This document shows positions 32,856-41,583 of a stretch of DNA of 63,027 bases, piece after piece. Under the pieces are notes generated by a model that had not been told where the DNA came from, made no database searches, and worked only from the letters and a program-made list of their open reading frames with translations. Made by a program: the position numbers and the translations under genes. Source of the stretch: an uncultured Pelagibacteraceae bacterium (GTDB lineage: Bacteria > Pseudomonadota > Alphaproteobacteria > Pelagibacterales > Pelagibacteraceae); the NCBI GenBank assembly GCA_902552475.1, contig CACDJC010000004.1, positions 1 through 63,027 of the forward strand, given 5' to 3'. Positions within the stretch are counted from its first letter, which is position 1; every line of letters begins with the position of its first letter.

Positions 32856-33227
32856 ATGATTAAAAAGATTAATAATAATTTAACAGAAGAACAAAAAAAA
32901 ATTATGTTTGAAGAAGGAACAGAACCTCCTAATTCAAGTAAATTAAACTATGAAAAAAGAAATGGAACATATCATTGCAATAATTGCGGAATAGAACTTT
33001 TTAATTCTAAAACTAAATATGAAAGTGGATCTGGCTGGCCTTCTTTCTATGAGTCTTTACCTGAAGTTTTTGAAACCAAAACAGATTATCATTTAGGCTA
33101 TGCTAGAACAGAGTATCATTGTAAAAAGTGTGGAGTTCACCATGGACATATTTTTGATGATGGACCAGAACCAACGGGTAAGAGATATTGCAATAATGGT
33201 TTATGTCTAACTTTTAAAGAAAAATAA
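32856..33227 (+). CDS. msrB: Peptide-methionine (R)-S-oxide reductase
   Basis: Repairs methionine-R-sulfoxide in proteins. The 123-residue protein has the two zinc CxxC pairs (CNNCG and CKKCG), the SGSGWPSFYESLPE motif, HLGYARTEYHC, and the active-site Cys in KRYCNNGLCLTF. The usual RYCxNS is RYCNNG here; a second Cys nearby (GLC) might serve as resolving residue, which is a guess. No signal peptide, so cytoplasmic. Starts three bases after the dehydrogenase. Confidence 0.94.
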   Translation: MIKKINNNLTEEQKKIMFEEGTEPPNSSKLNYEKRNGTYHCNNCGIELFNSKTKYESGSGWPSFYESLPEVFETKTDYHLGYARTEYHCKKCGVHHGHIFDDGPEPTGKRYCNNGLCLTFKEK

Positions 33228-33287
33228 ACATTTTAAGATTAACTTTAATTTTTATATCTATTATGATAATTGTTATTTATTGAAATT

Positions 33288-34172
33288 ATGAAAAAATTAT
33301 CAACAATAATTTTGTTAATGTTTTTTGTTTCTGCTTCCAATGCAGATGTAAAAAAACAAGCTAAAGATCTAACCAATTTAATATTAGATAAATCTTCAGG
33401 GGGAGCATCTAGTATAATTCCTGGAGAGGGAATTACAGAAGCATCGATACAAATTAATGAAGATGACAACCCTGACTTAGAGATTTTAGCAGTAAGAGAT
33501 ATTTCATCAACTGAATTTTCAAATCTTTTTTCACAAATAAGTCTTCATACTCAGGAAATAAGTAGCTCTGATAGATTAATTACTAATTTAGGAATCGGTT
33601 TTAGGAATTTAAGTGATGATAAATCAAGTATGTATGGGTTTAACAGTTTTATAGACTATGATTTAGAAGGACATACTAGAGGCAGCATAGGTTTTGAGGC
33701 CAAAGGAACCATGCTTGATTTAACAGCTAACAGTTATCATAAGTTAACAAATATGGAAGTTATTGATGGTAACAAGGAAGAGGTATTATCAGGATATGAA
33801 ATAAATTTATCTTCCCAAATTCCTTATATGCCTTGGGCCATTATTAATTGGCAAAATTATGGTTGGGAGAAACAAAAAGCCTCCGCAGATACAGAAGGTA
33901 ACAAATTATCCTTTGAAGCAATGTTATCTCCAACAGTTCAATTTGATATTACAGGAGACTACAGTGATGATGATGGAATAGATGATGAATATAATGCAAA
34001 ACTGTCTTTAGTTTATCCTCCTAGAGATTACAAAAAAACTTTACAAGATGGATTCATAGCAAGTACTGCTTTTGAAAAAGGAAATGTTGAAGAAAAATTA
34101 AAAGAAAAAGTTAGAAGGAGCAATAATTTAGTTGTAGAGATACAAGGTGCAGTTATTGTAACGAGTAAGTAA
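33288..34172 (+). CDS. Passenger-less inverse autotransporter beta-barrel (intimin/invasin type)
   Basis: Predicted outer-membrane beta-barrel of 294 residues. A signal peptide ends near SASNA (about 19). From about residue 90 the sequence follows the inverse-autotransporter barrel of intimin/invasin: LITNLGIGFRNLSDD, MYGFNSFIDYDLEGHTRGSI, LDLTANSYHKLTNM, LSGYEINLSSQIPYMP and INWQNYGWEK. In intimins this barrel exports a long C-terminal chain of Ig-like domains; here the protein ends soon after the barrel, so it has no passenger. ATG 33288 is chosen over a TTG 18 bases upstream. Followed two bases later by a secreted protein gene. Confidence 0.78.
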   Translation: MKKLSTIILLMFFVSASNADVKKQAKDLTNLILDKSSGGASSIIPGEGITEASIQINEDDNPDLEILAVRDISSTEFSNLFSQISLHTQEISSSDRLITNLGIGFRNLSDDKSSMYGFNSFIDYDLEGHTRGSIGFEAKGTMLDLTANSYHKLTNMEVIDGNKEEVLSGYEINLSSQIPYMPWAIINWQNYGWEKQKASADTEGNKLSFEAMLSPTVQFDITGDYSDDDGIDDEYNAKLSLVYPPRDYKKTLQDGFIASTAFEKGNVEEKLKEKVRRSNNLVVEIQGAVIVTSK

Positions 34173-34174
34173 TT

Positions 34175-34897
34175 ATGAAAAAAATAAAAACATATTTAAT
34201 TTCATTTTTATTTGTATTTATGTTTTATGGAAATTCATTTGCTGGTACCGGAGCAGCATCAGAATATAAAATAATTATATATAAGATAGAATTATGTGAT
34301 AGTTCCAGCACTGCATCAGCGTGCAATGGTGCCGTTACACTTTACGATGGCAACTCAGGATCAATTGATATTGCGAATACAACTGCTGGAGCAGCAGCTG
34401 CAAGTTTAGGAAATGTATCTTCTGCAAAATTTGGAACATCTTATACTTACATGCAAATAACTATGGGCAGAGCATTTACAGTTAAAGGGTCTGCAGCCGA
34501 TAGCAGTAGCACCACTTGCTACACAAATGATGGAGAATCAGGATCAGCAAGTACATTAAGCAAAGGATCAGCCAGCAGTAGCGATTTAGACTCAACAACG
34601 TTATATGCTGCGATGGTTGGGACTAGTGTAGGAGATAATTTAACTGGTCTATCTTCTTTAACAGATACGTCTGGAGTAGCAGGAACAATTGAATCTGCTG
34701 ATGAATACTTTATGTATAGACAAGAATTAGCAAGCACTTTTAAGATGGAACCTGGGGACATACCAACAGTTGAAGTTGCGTTTGGAACTAGTGCGGCGGT
34801 AGGAGCTATAGGTGATATGGGAGCAGCTTGTAACACTGTCAGTGCCTCTGTAGGAATGTATGCTGCTGAGCCTGATGTAACAGTTACAATCAAGTAA
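34175..34897 (+). CDS. Secreted Ser/Ala/Gly/Thr-rich protein, partner of the barrel gene
   Basis: A 240-residue protein I do not recognise. A signal peptide ends at FYGNSFA (about 23); the mature chain is dominated by small residues, has few charges, and has four cysteines (near 42, 50, 113 and 222) that could form disulfides. Alternating hydrophobic stretches such as YKIIIYKIEL, TYMQITMGRAFTVKG and the C-terminal PDVTVTIK suggest a beta-rich fold. Composition and base content differ from neighbours (more G+C). It lies two bases after the passenger-less barrel, so I infer a surface or exported protein that may depend on it. Confidence 0.7.
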   Translation: MKKIKTYLISFLFVFMFYGNSFAGTGAASEYKIIIYKIELCDSSSTASACNGAVTLYDGNSGSIDIANTTAGAAAASLGNVSSAKFGTSYTYMQITMGRAFTVKGSAADSSSTTCYTNDGESGSASTLSKGSASSSDLDSTTLYAAMVGTSVGDNLTGLSSLTDTSGVAGTIESADEYFMYRQELASTFKMEPGDIPTVEVAFGTSAAVGAIGDMGAACNTVSASVGMYAAEPDVTVTIK

Positions 34898-34956
34898 TAT
34901 AAATACTTTAAGAAAATTCATTTATTAAGTAAAATATCGAAAAAAATATAATTTTA

Positions 34957-36186
34957 ATGAATATTGAAATAAATAATAAAATTATTTCTGAAAAAAAAAA
35001 TCTTAAAGCAAAATCAAAAGACTATTTAAAGAATTTTGAAAAAATAGAAAATTACATCAAACAAGAGGTTGAAGAAATTGAAAAATTAAAAAAATCAGTA
35101 ATTCCAGAAATAGATTTTAAAGAAATATGTAACAAAAATGATCAAATTATTAAAAATATTAAAAAAAGAGGTTGTGTAATAATAAGAAATGTTTTTGATG
35201 ATCGAATTGCAAATGAATGGAATAAAACCTTAGAAAATTATATTGTTAAAAATAATTTTTTTGAAGACCAAAAGAAAAAAGAAGGTCTAGACAGGTACTT
35301 TAGCGATCTTAAATCAAACAACCCTCAAATTTGTGCATTATATTGGTCAAAGCCTCAAATTGAAATTAGACATTCAGAAGAAATGGCAAAAGTAAAAAGA
35401 TGGTTAAACAATCTTTGGATTTATAAGCACAATGAAAAAGAGGTTTTTGATCCAAATAGAGAATTAATCTATGCAGATCGATTTAGAAGAAGAGAGCCTG
35501 GAGATGATTCATTAGGGTTATCAACTCATTGTGATGCAGGTTCTTTCGAGAGATGGACAGATGATGCTTATCAAAAAATATATAACGATATTTTTTCTGA
35601 CAATTTTGAAAACTATAATCCTTTTGATGCAAGATATAGAAATGAAACTGAAGAATTTGAAGCTCCTGCAGTTGCGCACGTTTTTAGGACATTTCAAGGT
35701 TGGACTGCATTAACAACACAAGGTCCAAATGATGGAACTTTGCAATTAATCCCAATTGCAAAAGGAATTGCTTATATTTTGACTAGGGCGCTTTTAGATG
35801 ATGTTCCTGAAAATGAATTGTGTGGTTCAAAACCTGGGAGGGCTTTGTCAATAAATAAAGATTATCACAGTTTACTTTTGAGAGGATTAATTTCAATTCC
35901 TGTTCTTAATCCTGGTGATACGATATGGTGGCACCCTGATGTTGTACACGCAGTTGAAGATAAACACTTAGGAAAAAATTTTTCCAATGTTGTTTATGTT
36001 GGAGCTACTCCATATTGCGAAAAAAATTTAGATTATGCAAAAAAGCAAGCAAAAAAATTTCTAGAAGGAAAAAGTCCACCTGATTTTGCTTCAGAAGACT
36101 ATGAAGTTAATTATAAAGGCAGAATGAAATTAAATGATCTAAGTAATCTTGCAAAAAAACAAATGGCACTTGAAGATTGGATTTAG
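34957..36186 (+). CDS. DUF1479 family Fe(II)/2OG-type oxygenase (YbiU-like)
   Basis: A 409-residue cytoplasmic protein of the DUF1479 family, related to non-heme iron 2-oxoglutarate oxygenases. The iron-binding HxD is His191-Cys-Asp193 in LSTHCDAGSFERW, and the distal His is in TIWWHPDVVHAVED. The N-terminal 60 residues are a charged helix. Substrate unknown; family members are common in fungi and proteobacteria. Single gene on the plus strand, its stop only two bases from the convergent glutaredoxin stop. Confidence 0.85.
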   Translation: MNIEINNKIISEKKNLKAKSKDYLKNFEKIENYIKQEVEEIEKLKKSVIPEIDFKEICNKNDQIIKNIKKRGCVIIRNVFDDRIANEWNKTLENYIVKNNFFEDQKKKEGLDRYFSDLKSNNPQICALYWSKPQIEIRHSEEMAKVKRWLNNLWIYKHNEKEVFDPNRELIYADRFRRREPGDDSLGLSTHCDAGSFERWTDDAYQKIYNDIFSDNFENYNPFDARYRNETEEFEAPAVAHVFRTFQGWTALTTQGPNDGTLQLIPIAKGIAYILTRALLDDVPENELCGSKPGRALSINKDYHSLLLRGLISIPVLNPGDTIWWHPDVVHAVEDKHLGKNFSNVVYVGATPYCEKNLDYAKKQAKKFLEGKSPPDFASEDYEVNYKGRMKLNDLSNLAKKQMALEDWI

Positions 36187-36187
36187 T

Positions 36188-36442
36188 TTATTTAAGTGAG
36201 TTTTTTAACTCCCCTTTTTTTTCTAGAGCTCTTAGCTCTTGATATCCTCCAATATGTTCATTGTTAAAAAATATTTGAGGTATTGTTCTTTTACCATTAG
36301 CTTTCTGTATCATTTCATCTCTTAAACCTTCTTGAGATGAAATATCTATTTCTTTAAATTCTAAATTATTTCTTAAAAGTAATCTTTTAGCTGCTTCACA
36401 AAAAGCACACATTGGTCCTGAATACATTGTAATTCTTTTCAT
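36188..36442 (-). CDS. grxC: Glutaredoxin 3
   Basis: Small thiol oxidoreductase of 84 residues with a dithiol active site Cys-Ala-Phe-Cys (residues 13-16, GPMCAFCEAAK), the cis-Pro motif RTIPQIFFNN and GGYQELRALEKKG for glutathione binding. Length is normal for GrxC. CAFC differs from the usual CPYC, but similar variants occur. It is followed upstream by the DUF2805 gene on the same strand, 28 bases away. Confidence 0.94.
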   Translation of the reverse strand: MKRITMYSGPMCAFCEAAKRLLLRNNLEFKEIDISSQEGLRDEMIQKANGKRTIPQIFFNNEHIGGYQELRALEKKGELKNSLK

Positions 36443-36470
36443 ACTTTAGATATAATTATATTTTTAAATT

Positions 36471-36770
36471 TTACCAGTTAAGAATTTCAGTTTTTTTGAT
36501 TTTAACACGTATTTGTTTTCTAGTATATTCGAACTTTTTTCTATGCTTGATACTTTGAGAATTTACTCTTTTTCTCCACAATCTGAATGAAGAAGGTTTT
36601 AGATTTTTCCTCATAATTTTAATAACATCTGTTTCAGTTTTTCCAGTTTTTTTTTTAATTTCCTCAAAGGTAATTCTATCTGCCCATGCAGCCCATATTA
36701 CCCAATCTGGACTTCCTGGTTTAGGCTCAGGTTTTTTTACTCTTGTTGTTGGTCTGTGACTTTTTTTCAT
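36471..36770 (-). CDS. DUF2805 / TIGR03643 family protein
   Basis: A 99-residue, very basic protein. The N-terminal half contains PDWVIWAAWADRITFEEI and the KKTGKTETDVIKIMRK helix-turn-helix-like stretch, followed by LKPSSFRLWRKRV, which defines this small family. Members are found in marine bacteria and some algae; the function is unknown, though the basic helices would suit nucleic-acid binding. Here it carries an extra lysine-rich C-terminal tail of about 25 residues. Likely co-transcribed with grxC. Confidence 0.8.
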   Translation of the reverse strand: MKKSHRPTTRVKKPEPKPGSPDWVIWAAWADRITFEEIKKKTGKTETDVIKIMRKNLKPSSFRLWRKRVNSQSIKHRKKFEYTRKQIRVKIKKTEILNW

Positions 36771-36837
36771 AGATTTGTAGTAAACTTAAAATAAAAAATT
36801 AATGCATATTTTAATTTTTGTGATAATATCATTTTTA

Positions 36838-36884
36838 GATAGTCCTATCTAGCCATCTTTAGCTCCCGGTTTTTTAGGACTATC
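36838..36884 (+). promoter_or_regulatory. Leader hairpin before the LysE-type exporter
   Basis: GATAGTCCTA (36838-36847) and TAGGACTATC (36875-36884) are perfect 10-base inverted copies around a 27-base loop containing the GC-rich CTCCCGG; the second arm ends seven bases before ATG 36892. The first arm can instead form a local hairpin, AGATA-GTCC-TATCT (36837-36850). Two competing folds at the start of an amino-acid exporter gene suggest a translation-controlling RNA, or a palindromic operator. It matches no riboswitch I know. Confidence 0.5.
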
Positions 36885-36891
36885 CATTGTA

Positions 36892-37506
36892 ATGGTTCCA
36901 TTAAATTACTTTCTTTATTTACAAATTATTTTGTTCATGTTTATAACTCCAGGAACTCCAAGAATAGTAATAATTTCTTACTCAATGAATTACGGAGTTA
37001 AAAATTGTGTTTGGACAGCCTTAGGAGATGTTTCAGCAAATATTATTCAAGCCACTCTCGTAATTTTTGTAATTGGATCTTTTATTTCAGATAATCCTAC
37101 TTTTCTAAATACTTTTAAGTGGATTGGTATAATTTATCTGATATATCTTTCATATGATATTTATAAATCAAGACCAAAAAATTTAAGTTCGGAAGGAGTT
37201 TCTAAAAAAGGTTTTTTTTCATTTTATAAAGATGGATTTTTGGTAGCTGGCACAAGCCCTAAAGCATGGATGTTTTTTCCATTTATCTTTCCTCAATTTA
37301 TTGATTTTAATAGTAATTATATTGTACAATTTTTAATTTTAATAATTAGCTATGTTATATTAGATTTTTTATCTCTTATAGGTTACGCGGTGCTTGCAAA
37401 TAAATTAATTGATTGGATCAAAATAAATTCTAAACTAATAAACACAATTTCTGCGTGCGTTATACTTTTAATTGCATTTATAATTGCATTTACTCAACAA
37501 TATTAG
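36892..37506 (+). CDS. LysE family amino-acid exporter
   Basis: Inner-membrane exporter of the LysE/RhtB superfamily, 204 residues with about six membrane segments. The N-terminal FMFITPGTPRIVIISYSMNYG corresponds to the family motif TPGPxxxxxxxxGxxxG, and VAGTSPKAWMFFPFIFPQF to the second conserved stretch. Substrates are usually lysine, threonine, homoserine or similar, and cannot be told here. No Shine-Dalgarno is visible; instead a hairpin lies just before the start. Single gene. Confidence 0.87.
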   Translation: MVPLNYFLYLQIILFMFITPGTPRIVIISYSMNYGVKNCVWTALGDVSANIIQATLVIFVIGSFISDNPTFLNTFKWIGIIYLIYLSYDIYKSRPKNLSSEGVSKKGFFSFYKDGFLVAGTSPKAWMFFPFIFPQFIDFNSNYIVQFLILIISYVILDFLSLIGYAVLANKLIDWIKINSKLINTISACVILLIAFIIAFTQQY

Positions 37507-37533
37507 CCCTTTTTATTGCGTTACTACTGATAC

Positions 37534-37590
37534 TTGCAAAAAACTTATTTATTAGTTTAATAGTAAATATATTAATTAATTAATAAGGGG
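37534..37590 (+). promoter_or_regulatory. Candidate promoter and ribosome-binding site of the first ABC importer
   Basis: TTGCAA (37534-37539) and TAATAG (37558-37563), 18 bases apart, could be a sigma70-type promoter. AAGGGG at 37585-37590 is a good Shine-Dalgarno six bases before ATG 37597. The ribosome-binding site is convincing; the promoter is one of several AT-rich possibilities. Confidence 0.4.
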
Positions 37591-37596
37591 AAATAA

Positions 37597-38835
37597 ATGA
37601 AAATTAAAAACATTATAATTACGTTTGTTTCTGCAATTGCACTTTTATTATCAACTTCAGTTGTTTCATTTGCAAAAGTTGTTGGAGATAAAATTGTTTT
37701 AGGTGCCGCTATTTCACTAACAGGAAAATATTCATCTAATGGTGTTCATACTCAAAACGGTTACAATATGGCCGTTGATAGAATTAACAGCATGGGTGGT
37801 GTAAAAGTTGGTGGAAAAACATATAAATTTGACATCATTTATTATGATGATGAGTCAAATCCAAAAAGAGCTGCCCAACTTGCAGAAAGACTAATCAGCC
37901 AAGATAAAGTTGAATTTATGCTTGGACCTTACAGTTCAGGTTTAACTAAAGCTATAGCTCCAGTAACTGAAAAGTATGGAGTTCCAATGGTTGAGGCTAA
38001 CGGTGCTTCTAGATCTTTATTTACTAAGGGATACAAGTATCTATTTGCAGTACTTTCTCCAGCGAACTTATATCTTGATGTAGCTATAAGAACAGCTGTT
38101 GAATTAAATGGTGGTAAAGGCGTTAGAATTGCACAGGCTTTTGAGCAAGATGCTTTTTCACAAGACGTTAGATTAGGTATTTTAGATGCTGCTAAAGAAA
38201 CAGGTTCTAAAATTGTAATTGACGATAAACTACCAAAAGAGCTTAACGATATGGCTGCTACACTTGCAAAAGTAAAAGCTGTAAAACCTGATGTTTTAGT
38301 TGTATCTGGTCATACTAAAGGAGCTTTAACTGCTATCAGACAAATCGCTGAAATGAAAGTTGATGTTCCAATGCTTGCAATGACGCACTGTGATGCTGCT
38401 AAACTTTCTAAACAACATGGTAGAAATTCTCAGTATGCTTTATGTGCATCTCAATGGCATAAAACTTTAACTTATAAAGATAAATGGTTTAAAGATGGAA
38501 TGACATACGATGCAGATTTTACTAAAGAGTTTGGATATGCACCGCCATACCAAGCTGCAGAATCTTCTGCTGCATTATTGGTATTTAAGGATGCTTTTGA
38601 AAGAGCAAATTCTTTTGATCAAAAGAAAGTAAGAGATGCTCTAGCAGCTACTAACATGCAAACTTTTTATGGAAATATAAAATTTGCACCAGGTGGCCAA
38701 AACGTCGACAAACCAATGGTATTGTTCCAAGTTATATGTGATGACTCTGGAAAATGTGAAAACAAAGTTGTTGCTCCACTTAAGTGGGCTTCTGCTAAGT
38801 TAATTCATCCAATACCTAAGTGGTCTGAAAGATAA
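37597..38835 (+). CDS. ABC transporter substrate-binding protein, branched-chain amino acid type (system 1)
   Basis: Periplasmic binding protein of the LivJ/LivK type, 412 residues. A signal peptide ends near VVSFA (26-27). The mature part begins KIVLGAAISLTGKYSSNGVH and shows YYDDESNPKRAAQLAERLIS and MLGPYSSGLTKAIAPVTEKY, standard for the family. The ligand could be a branched-chain amino acid, another amino acid, an amide or an aromatic acid. First gene of a complete importer (SBP-permease-permease-ATPase-ATPase), separated from the permease genes by a terminator-like hairpin that should let it be expressed in excess. Confidence 0.93.
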   Translation: MKIKNIIITFVSAIALLLSTSVVSFAKVVGDKIVLGAAISLTGKYSSNGVHTQNGYNMAVDRINSMGGVKVGGKTYKFDIIYYDDESNPKRAAQLAERLISQDKVEFMLGPYSSGLTKAIAPVTEKYGVPMVEANGASRSLFTKGYKYLFAVLSPANLYLDVAIRTAVELNGGKGVRIAQAFEQDAFSQDVRLGILDAAKETGSKIVIDDKLPKELNDMAATLAKVKAVKPDVLVVSGHTKGALTAIRQIAEMKVDVPMLAMTHCDAAKLSKQHGRNSQYALCASQWHKTLTYKDKWFKDGMTYDADFTKEFGYAPPYQAAESSAALLVFKDAFERANSFDQKKVRDALAATNMQTFYGNIKFAPGGQNVDKPMVLFQVICDDSGKCENKVVAPLKWASAKLIHPIPKWSER

Positions 38836-38848
38836 TAACTAATATTTA

Positions 38849-38880
38849 ATGCCCCCTAAAATTTAGGGGGCATTTTTTTT
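38849..38880 (+). terminator. Intrinsic terminator/attenuator between SBP and permease genes
   Basis: AATGCCCCCTAAA and TTTAGGGGGCATT form a near-perfect GC-rich stem followed by eight T. It lies 14 bases after the SBP stop and just before the livH-like gene. Partial read-through would give more binding protein than permease, a common design. Confidence 0.85.
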
Positions 38881-38890
38881 GGTTTAATTT

Positions 38891-39784
38891 ATGGATTTTC
38901 TAATTTTTCAAGCTCCAATTCTAATGGTCCAAGCATCAATGGATGGAATTCTTCTTGGAATTCTATTTGCTTTGATTGCATATGGGATGGCTCTTCAATG
39001 GGGAGTAATGAACATTATAAATATTGCTCAAGGAGATCTTGTAATATTAGGAGGTTACATTGCATATTTTATGTATCTTTACGGAATCCATCCAGCATGG
39101 GCAGTTATAGTTTCGCCAATAGTTATGTACTTTGTTGGTATAGGAATTTATAAATTAGTTATAAACAAAGTAGTTGATAGAGATTTATTTATATCAATTT
39201 TAGCAACATTTGGAATCAGTATTCTTTTTATGCAATTAATGAACTTTGCATTTGGTGCAGATGTCGTACTTGCAAATTCAGGTTATGGAACAACTATGTT
39301 GTTTGATAATTCAGTCACTTTACCTAATTCGAAAATTTTTGCTGCAGTTGTGAGTATTGTTTTTGCAATTGGTTTGGTAATTTATATGAAAAAATCAAAG
39401 CTAGGTCGCGCAATTAGAGCAACGGCCCAAAATGCAAGAGCAGCAAAGATTTTAGGCGTAGACACCGAGAAAGTTTATGCAGCAACTTTTGGGATAAATG
39501 CAGCTCTTTGTGGTGTTGCGGGAGCACTTATTTCAATAACATTTACAATTCATCCCTACATGGGTCTACCTTATACAATTAGATCTTTCATGATTGTGAT
39601 TGTTGCAGGTCTTGGAAATTTACCTGGTGTAGCTTTATCAGGCATGGGCCTTGGAGTTTTTGAGGAATTTGCAGACTATATCTTAGGTACAGAATTTAGA
39701 ATTGGATCAGTATTTTTATTATTGGTTTTAATTCTTGTTTATAGAAGGTTTAAATTATCAAAGAAAAGGGAATATTTAAAATAA
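38891..39784 (+). CDS. ABC transporter permease, LivH type (system 1)
   Basis: Membrane permease of the branched-chain amino-acid family, 297 residues with about eight membrane segments. LALIAYGMALQWGVMNIINIAQGD and the cytoplasmic loop GRAIRATAQNARAAKILGVD (contact to the ATPase) are typical of LivH. It starts ten bases after the hairpin terminator of the SBP gene and is followed six bases later by the second permease. Confidence 0.93.
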   Translation: MDFLIFQAPILMVQASMDGILLGILFALIAYGMALQWGVMNIINIAQGDLVILGGYIAYFMYLYGIHPAWAVIVSPIVMYFVGIGIYKLVINKVVDRDLFISILATFGISILFMQLMNFAFGADVVLANSGYGTTMLFDNSVTLPNSKIFAAVVSIVFAIGLVIYMKKSKLGRAIRATAQNARAAKILGVDTEKVYAATFGINAALCGVAGALISITFTIHPYMGLPYTIRSFMIVIVAGLGNLPGVALSGMGLGVFEEFADYILGTEFRIGSVFLLLVLILVYRRFKLSKKREYLK

Positions 39785-39790
39785 AGATCG

Positions 39791-40846
39791 ATGATGATGA
39801 AAAATAATATAATTTTATATGCAGTTATTTTGATTTTTGGTTTAGCTGCACCATTTATTTTTCCTGCATTTAAAGTTCAATTATCAATTCTTTGTATTCT
39901 AATAGTTTTAGCTATTACATGGAATATCCAAGGTGGAGAGATGGGTTATAATACCTTTGGAAATATTCTATTTTATGGACTGGGCATGTATCTTTGTGCT
40001 TCTGTTCAAGTTGGAATGTTTTTTCCGTTAGCCGAATGGACAGAAAGTGGAGGAGAAAAGACATTTGTTCATACCCCTGCTCAATTTTTTCAAGGAATGG
40101 CAGCTGGACTTGTGGTTGCAGCAATAATACCAACAATTGTTGCAGGGTTAATTGGATATTCTATTTTAGGTTTGAGAGGTCATTATTTTGCAATTTGCAC
40201 ACTTGGTCTGGGAGTAGCTGCTGGTGAAATTTCAGGAGGTATAGAAATAATTGGAGCAGGACAAGGGTTTACAACACCACCTTTTCCAGATGTTGGTCGT
40301 TTAGAGGCAAGAGGAGAATTTTTCTATTTTTTAAGTTTTTTTGTACTTATATTTACATTTATTGCTGTCAAAGCAATTTACTCAACTCGATTTAAATTAA
40401 TTTTAAATGCGATCAGAGATAATGAAGATAAAGCTGAAGCAATGGGAATTCAGACTATGAAATATAAAATTATAGGCTGGATGATCTCAGCATTCTTTTG
40501 TGGTTTAGCAGGCGGAATAATGGGAGGCTTAGTTGGATACATTGACTCTACGGATGTTGCATTTGACGGGAGAGAGATGGGAGTATTCATGGTTTTAATG
40601 GCAATTTTAGGTGGCAAGGGAACTTTGTGGGGACCAATAATTGGAGCAACAATATTTCATATTTTTAAAGAAGGATTTTGGACTTTCTTCCTAGGCTGGC
40701 AGTATGTTGCTTTGGGAGTGTTAATTGTTGTTATCGTAATTTATTTCCCAGAAGGATTAATGGGATGGTTAAGAGAAAAATATCCTGAAAGATTTGGAGA
40801 AGTAATTGATGAAGAAGATCGAAAGGCCCAGGTAGAGTTAAAATGA
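39791..40846 (+). CDS. ABC transporter permease, LivM type (system 1)
   Basis: Second permease of system 1, 351 residues and about nine membrane segments. The signature ATPase-contact loop is IRDNEDKAEAMGIQTMKYKI, and ILGGKGTLWGPIIGA lies near the C-terminus. Three ATG codons in a row (39791, 39794, 39797) leave the exact start open. Its stop overlaps the ATPase gene by four bases. Confidence 0.93.
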   Translation: MMMKNNIILYAVILIFGLAAPFIFPAFKVQLSILCILIVLAITWNIQGGEMGYNTFGNILFYGLGMYLCASVQVGMFFPLAEWTESGGEKTFVHTPAQFFQGMAAGLVVAAIIPTIVAGLIGYSILGLRGHYFAICTLGLGVAAGEISGGIEIIGAGQGFTTPPFPDVGRLEARGEFFYFLSFFVLIFTFIAVKAIYSTRFKLILNAIRDNEDKAEAMGIQTMKYKIIGWMISAFFCGLAGGIMGGLVGYIDSTDVAFDGREMGVFMVLMAILGGKGTLWGPIIGATIFHIFKEGFWTFFLGWQYVALGVLIVVIVIYFPEGLMGWLREKYPERFGEVIDEEDRKAQVELK

Positions 40847-41583
40847 GTATTTTAGAAGTAAATAATGTAAGCAAATCTTTTGGCGGCGTTAAAGCAAACG
40901 TCGATATTTCTATGTCAGTAGAAAAAGGAAAGATAGTAGGTTTAATTGGTCCTAATGGATCAGGAAAAACAACTTTATTTAATTCTATAGTAGGTACTTA
41001 TCCAATTGATAAAGGATCTATAAAATTTAATGGTAAAGAAGTCTCTGAATTACCGGTTCCTGTTATTGCGAAGCTAGGATTGTTAAGAACATTTCAACAA
41101 ACAAGAATATATGGAAAGTTAAATTGTGTAGAAAATATGCTGATTAGCCACAAAGGCAGCGATGAAAGTTTATTTAAAATATTTTCTAAAATTCCAAAAG
41201 ATTTGACAGAAAAAGCCGAAAATTTATTGAGTTTTGTTGGTTTATATCAAAAAAGAAAATTAAGAGCAGGAGATTTGTCTTTCGGCCAACAGAAATTATT
41301 AGAATTAGCAATGGCTTTAATGAATGAACCTGAAATGTTATTATTAGACGAACCGACTGCAGGGATAAATCCAACATTAATAAATGGGATTATTGATAGA
41401 TTAATAAAGGTTAATCAAGATTTTGGAATCACACTTTTAGTTATTGAGCATAATATGAGGGTTATTATGCAATTGGCAGAAGATATTTTTTGTTTAGCAC
41501 ATGGCCAAATGTTAGCTAACGGTTCACCAGATGAAATTAAAAATGATAAGCGAGTTGTAGATGCTTATCTTGGAGCCCAATAA
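40843..41583 (+). CDS. ABC transporter ATPase, LivG type (system 1)
   Basis: Cytoplasmic ATPase, 246 residues. Walker A GPNGSGKTT (36-44), signature LSFGQQKLLELAMAL (a variant of LSGGQ), Walker B LLLDEPTAGINP, and the switch His in LLVIEHNMRVI. RTFQQTRIYGKLNCVEN is typical of LivG. It overlaps the permease gene by four bases and shares one base with the next ATPase gene. Confidence 0.94.
   Translation: MSILEVNNVSKSFGGVKANVDISMSVEKGKIVGLIGPNGSGKTTLFNSIVGTYPIDKGSIKFNGKEVSELPVPVIAKLGLLRTFQQTRIYGKLNCVENMLISHKGSDESLFKIFSKIPKDLTEKAENLLSFVGLYQKRKLRAGDLSFGQQKLLELAMALMNEPEMLLLDEPTAGINPTLINGIIDRLIKVNQDFGITLLVIEHNMRVIMQLAEDIFCLAHGQMLANGSPDEIKNDKRVVDAYLGAQ

Noticed and set aside
34519..34893. 124-residue open frame antisense to the secreted Ser/Ala-rich gene
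   Set aside because: Its openness follows from the biased codon composition of the sense gene; no signal for translation.
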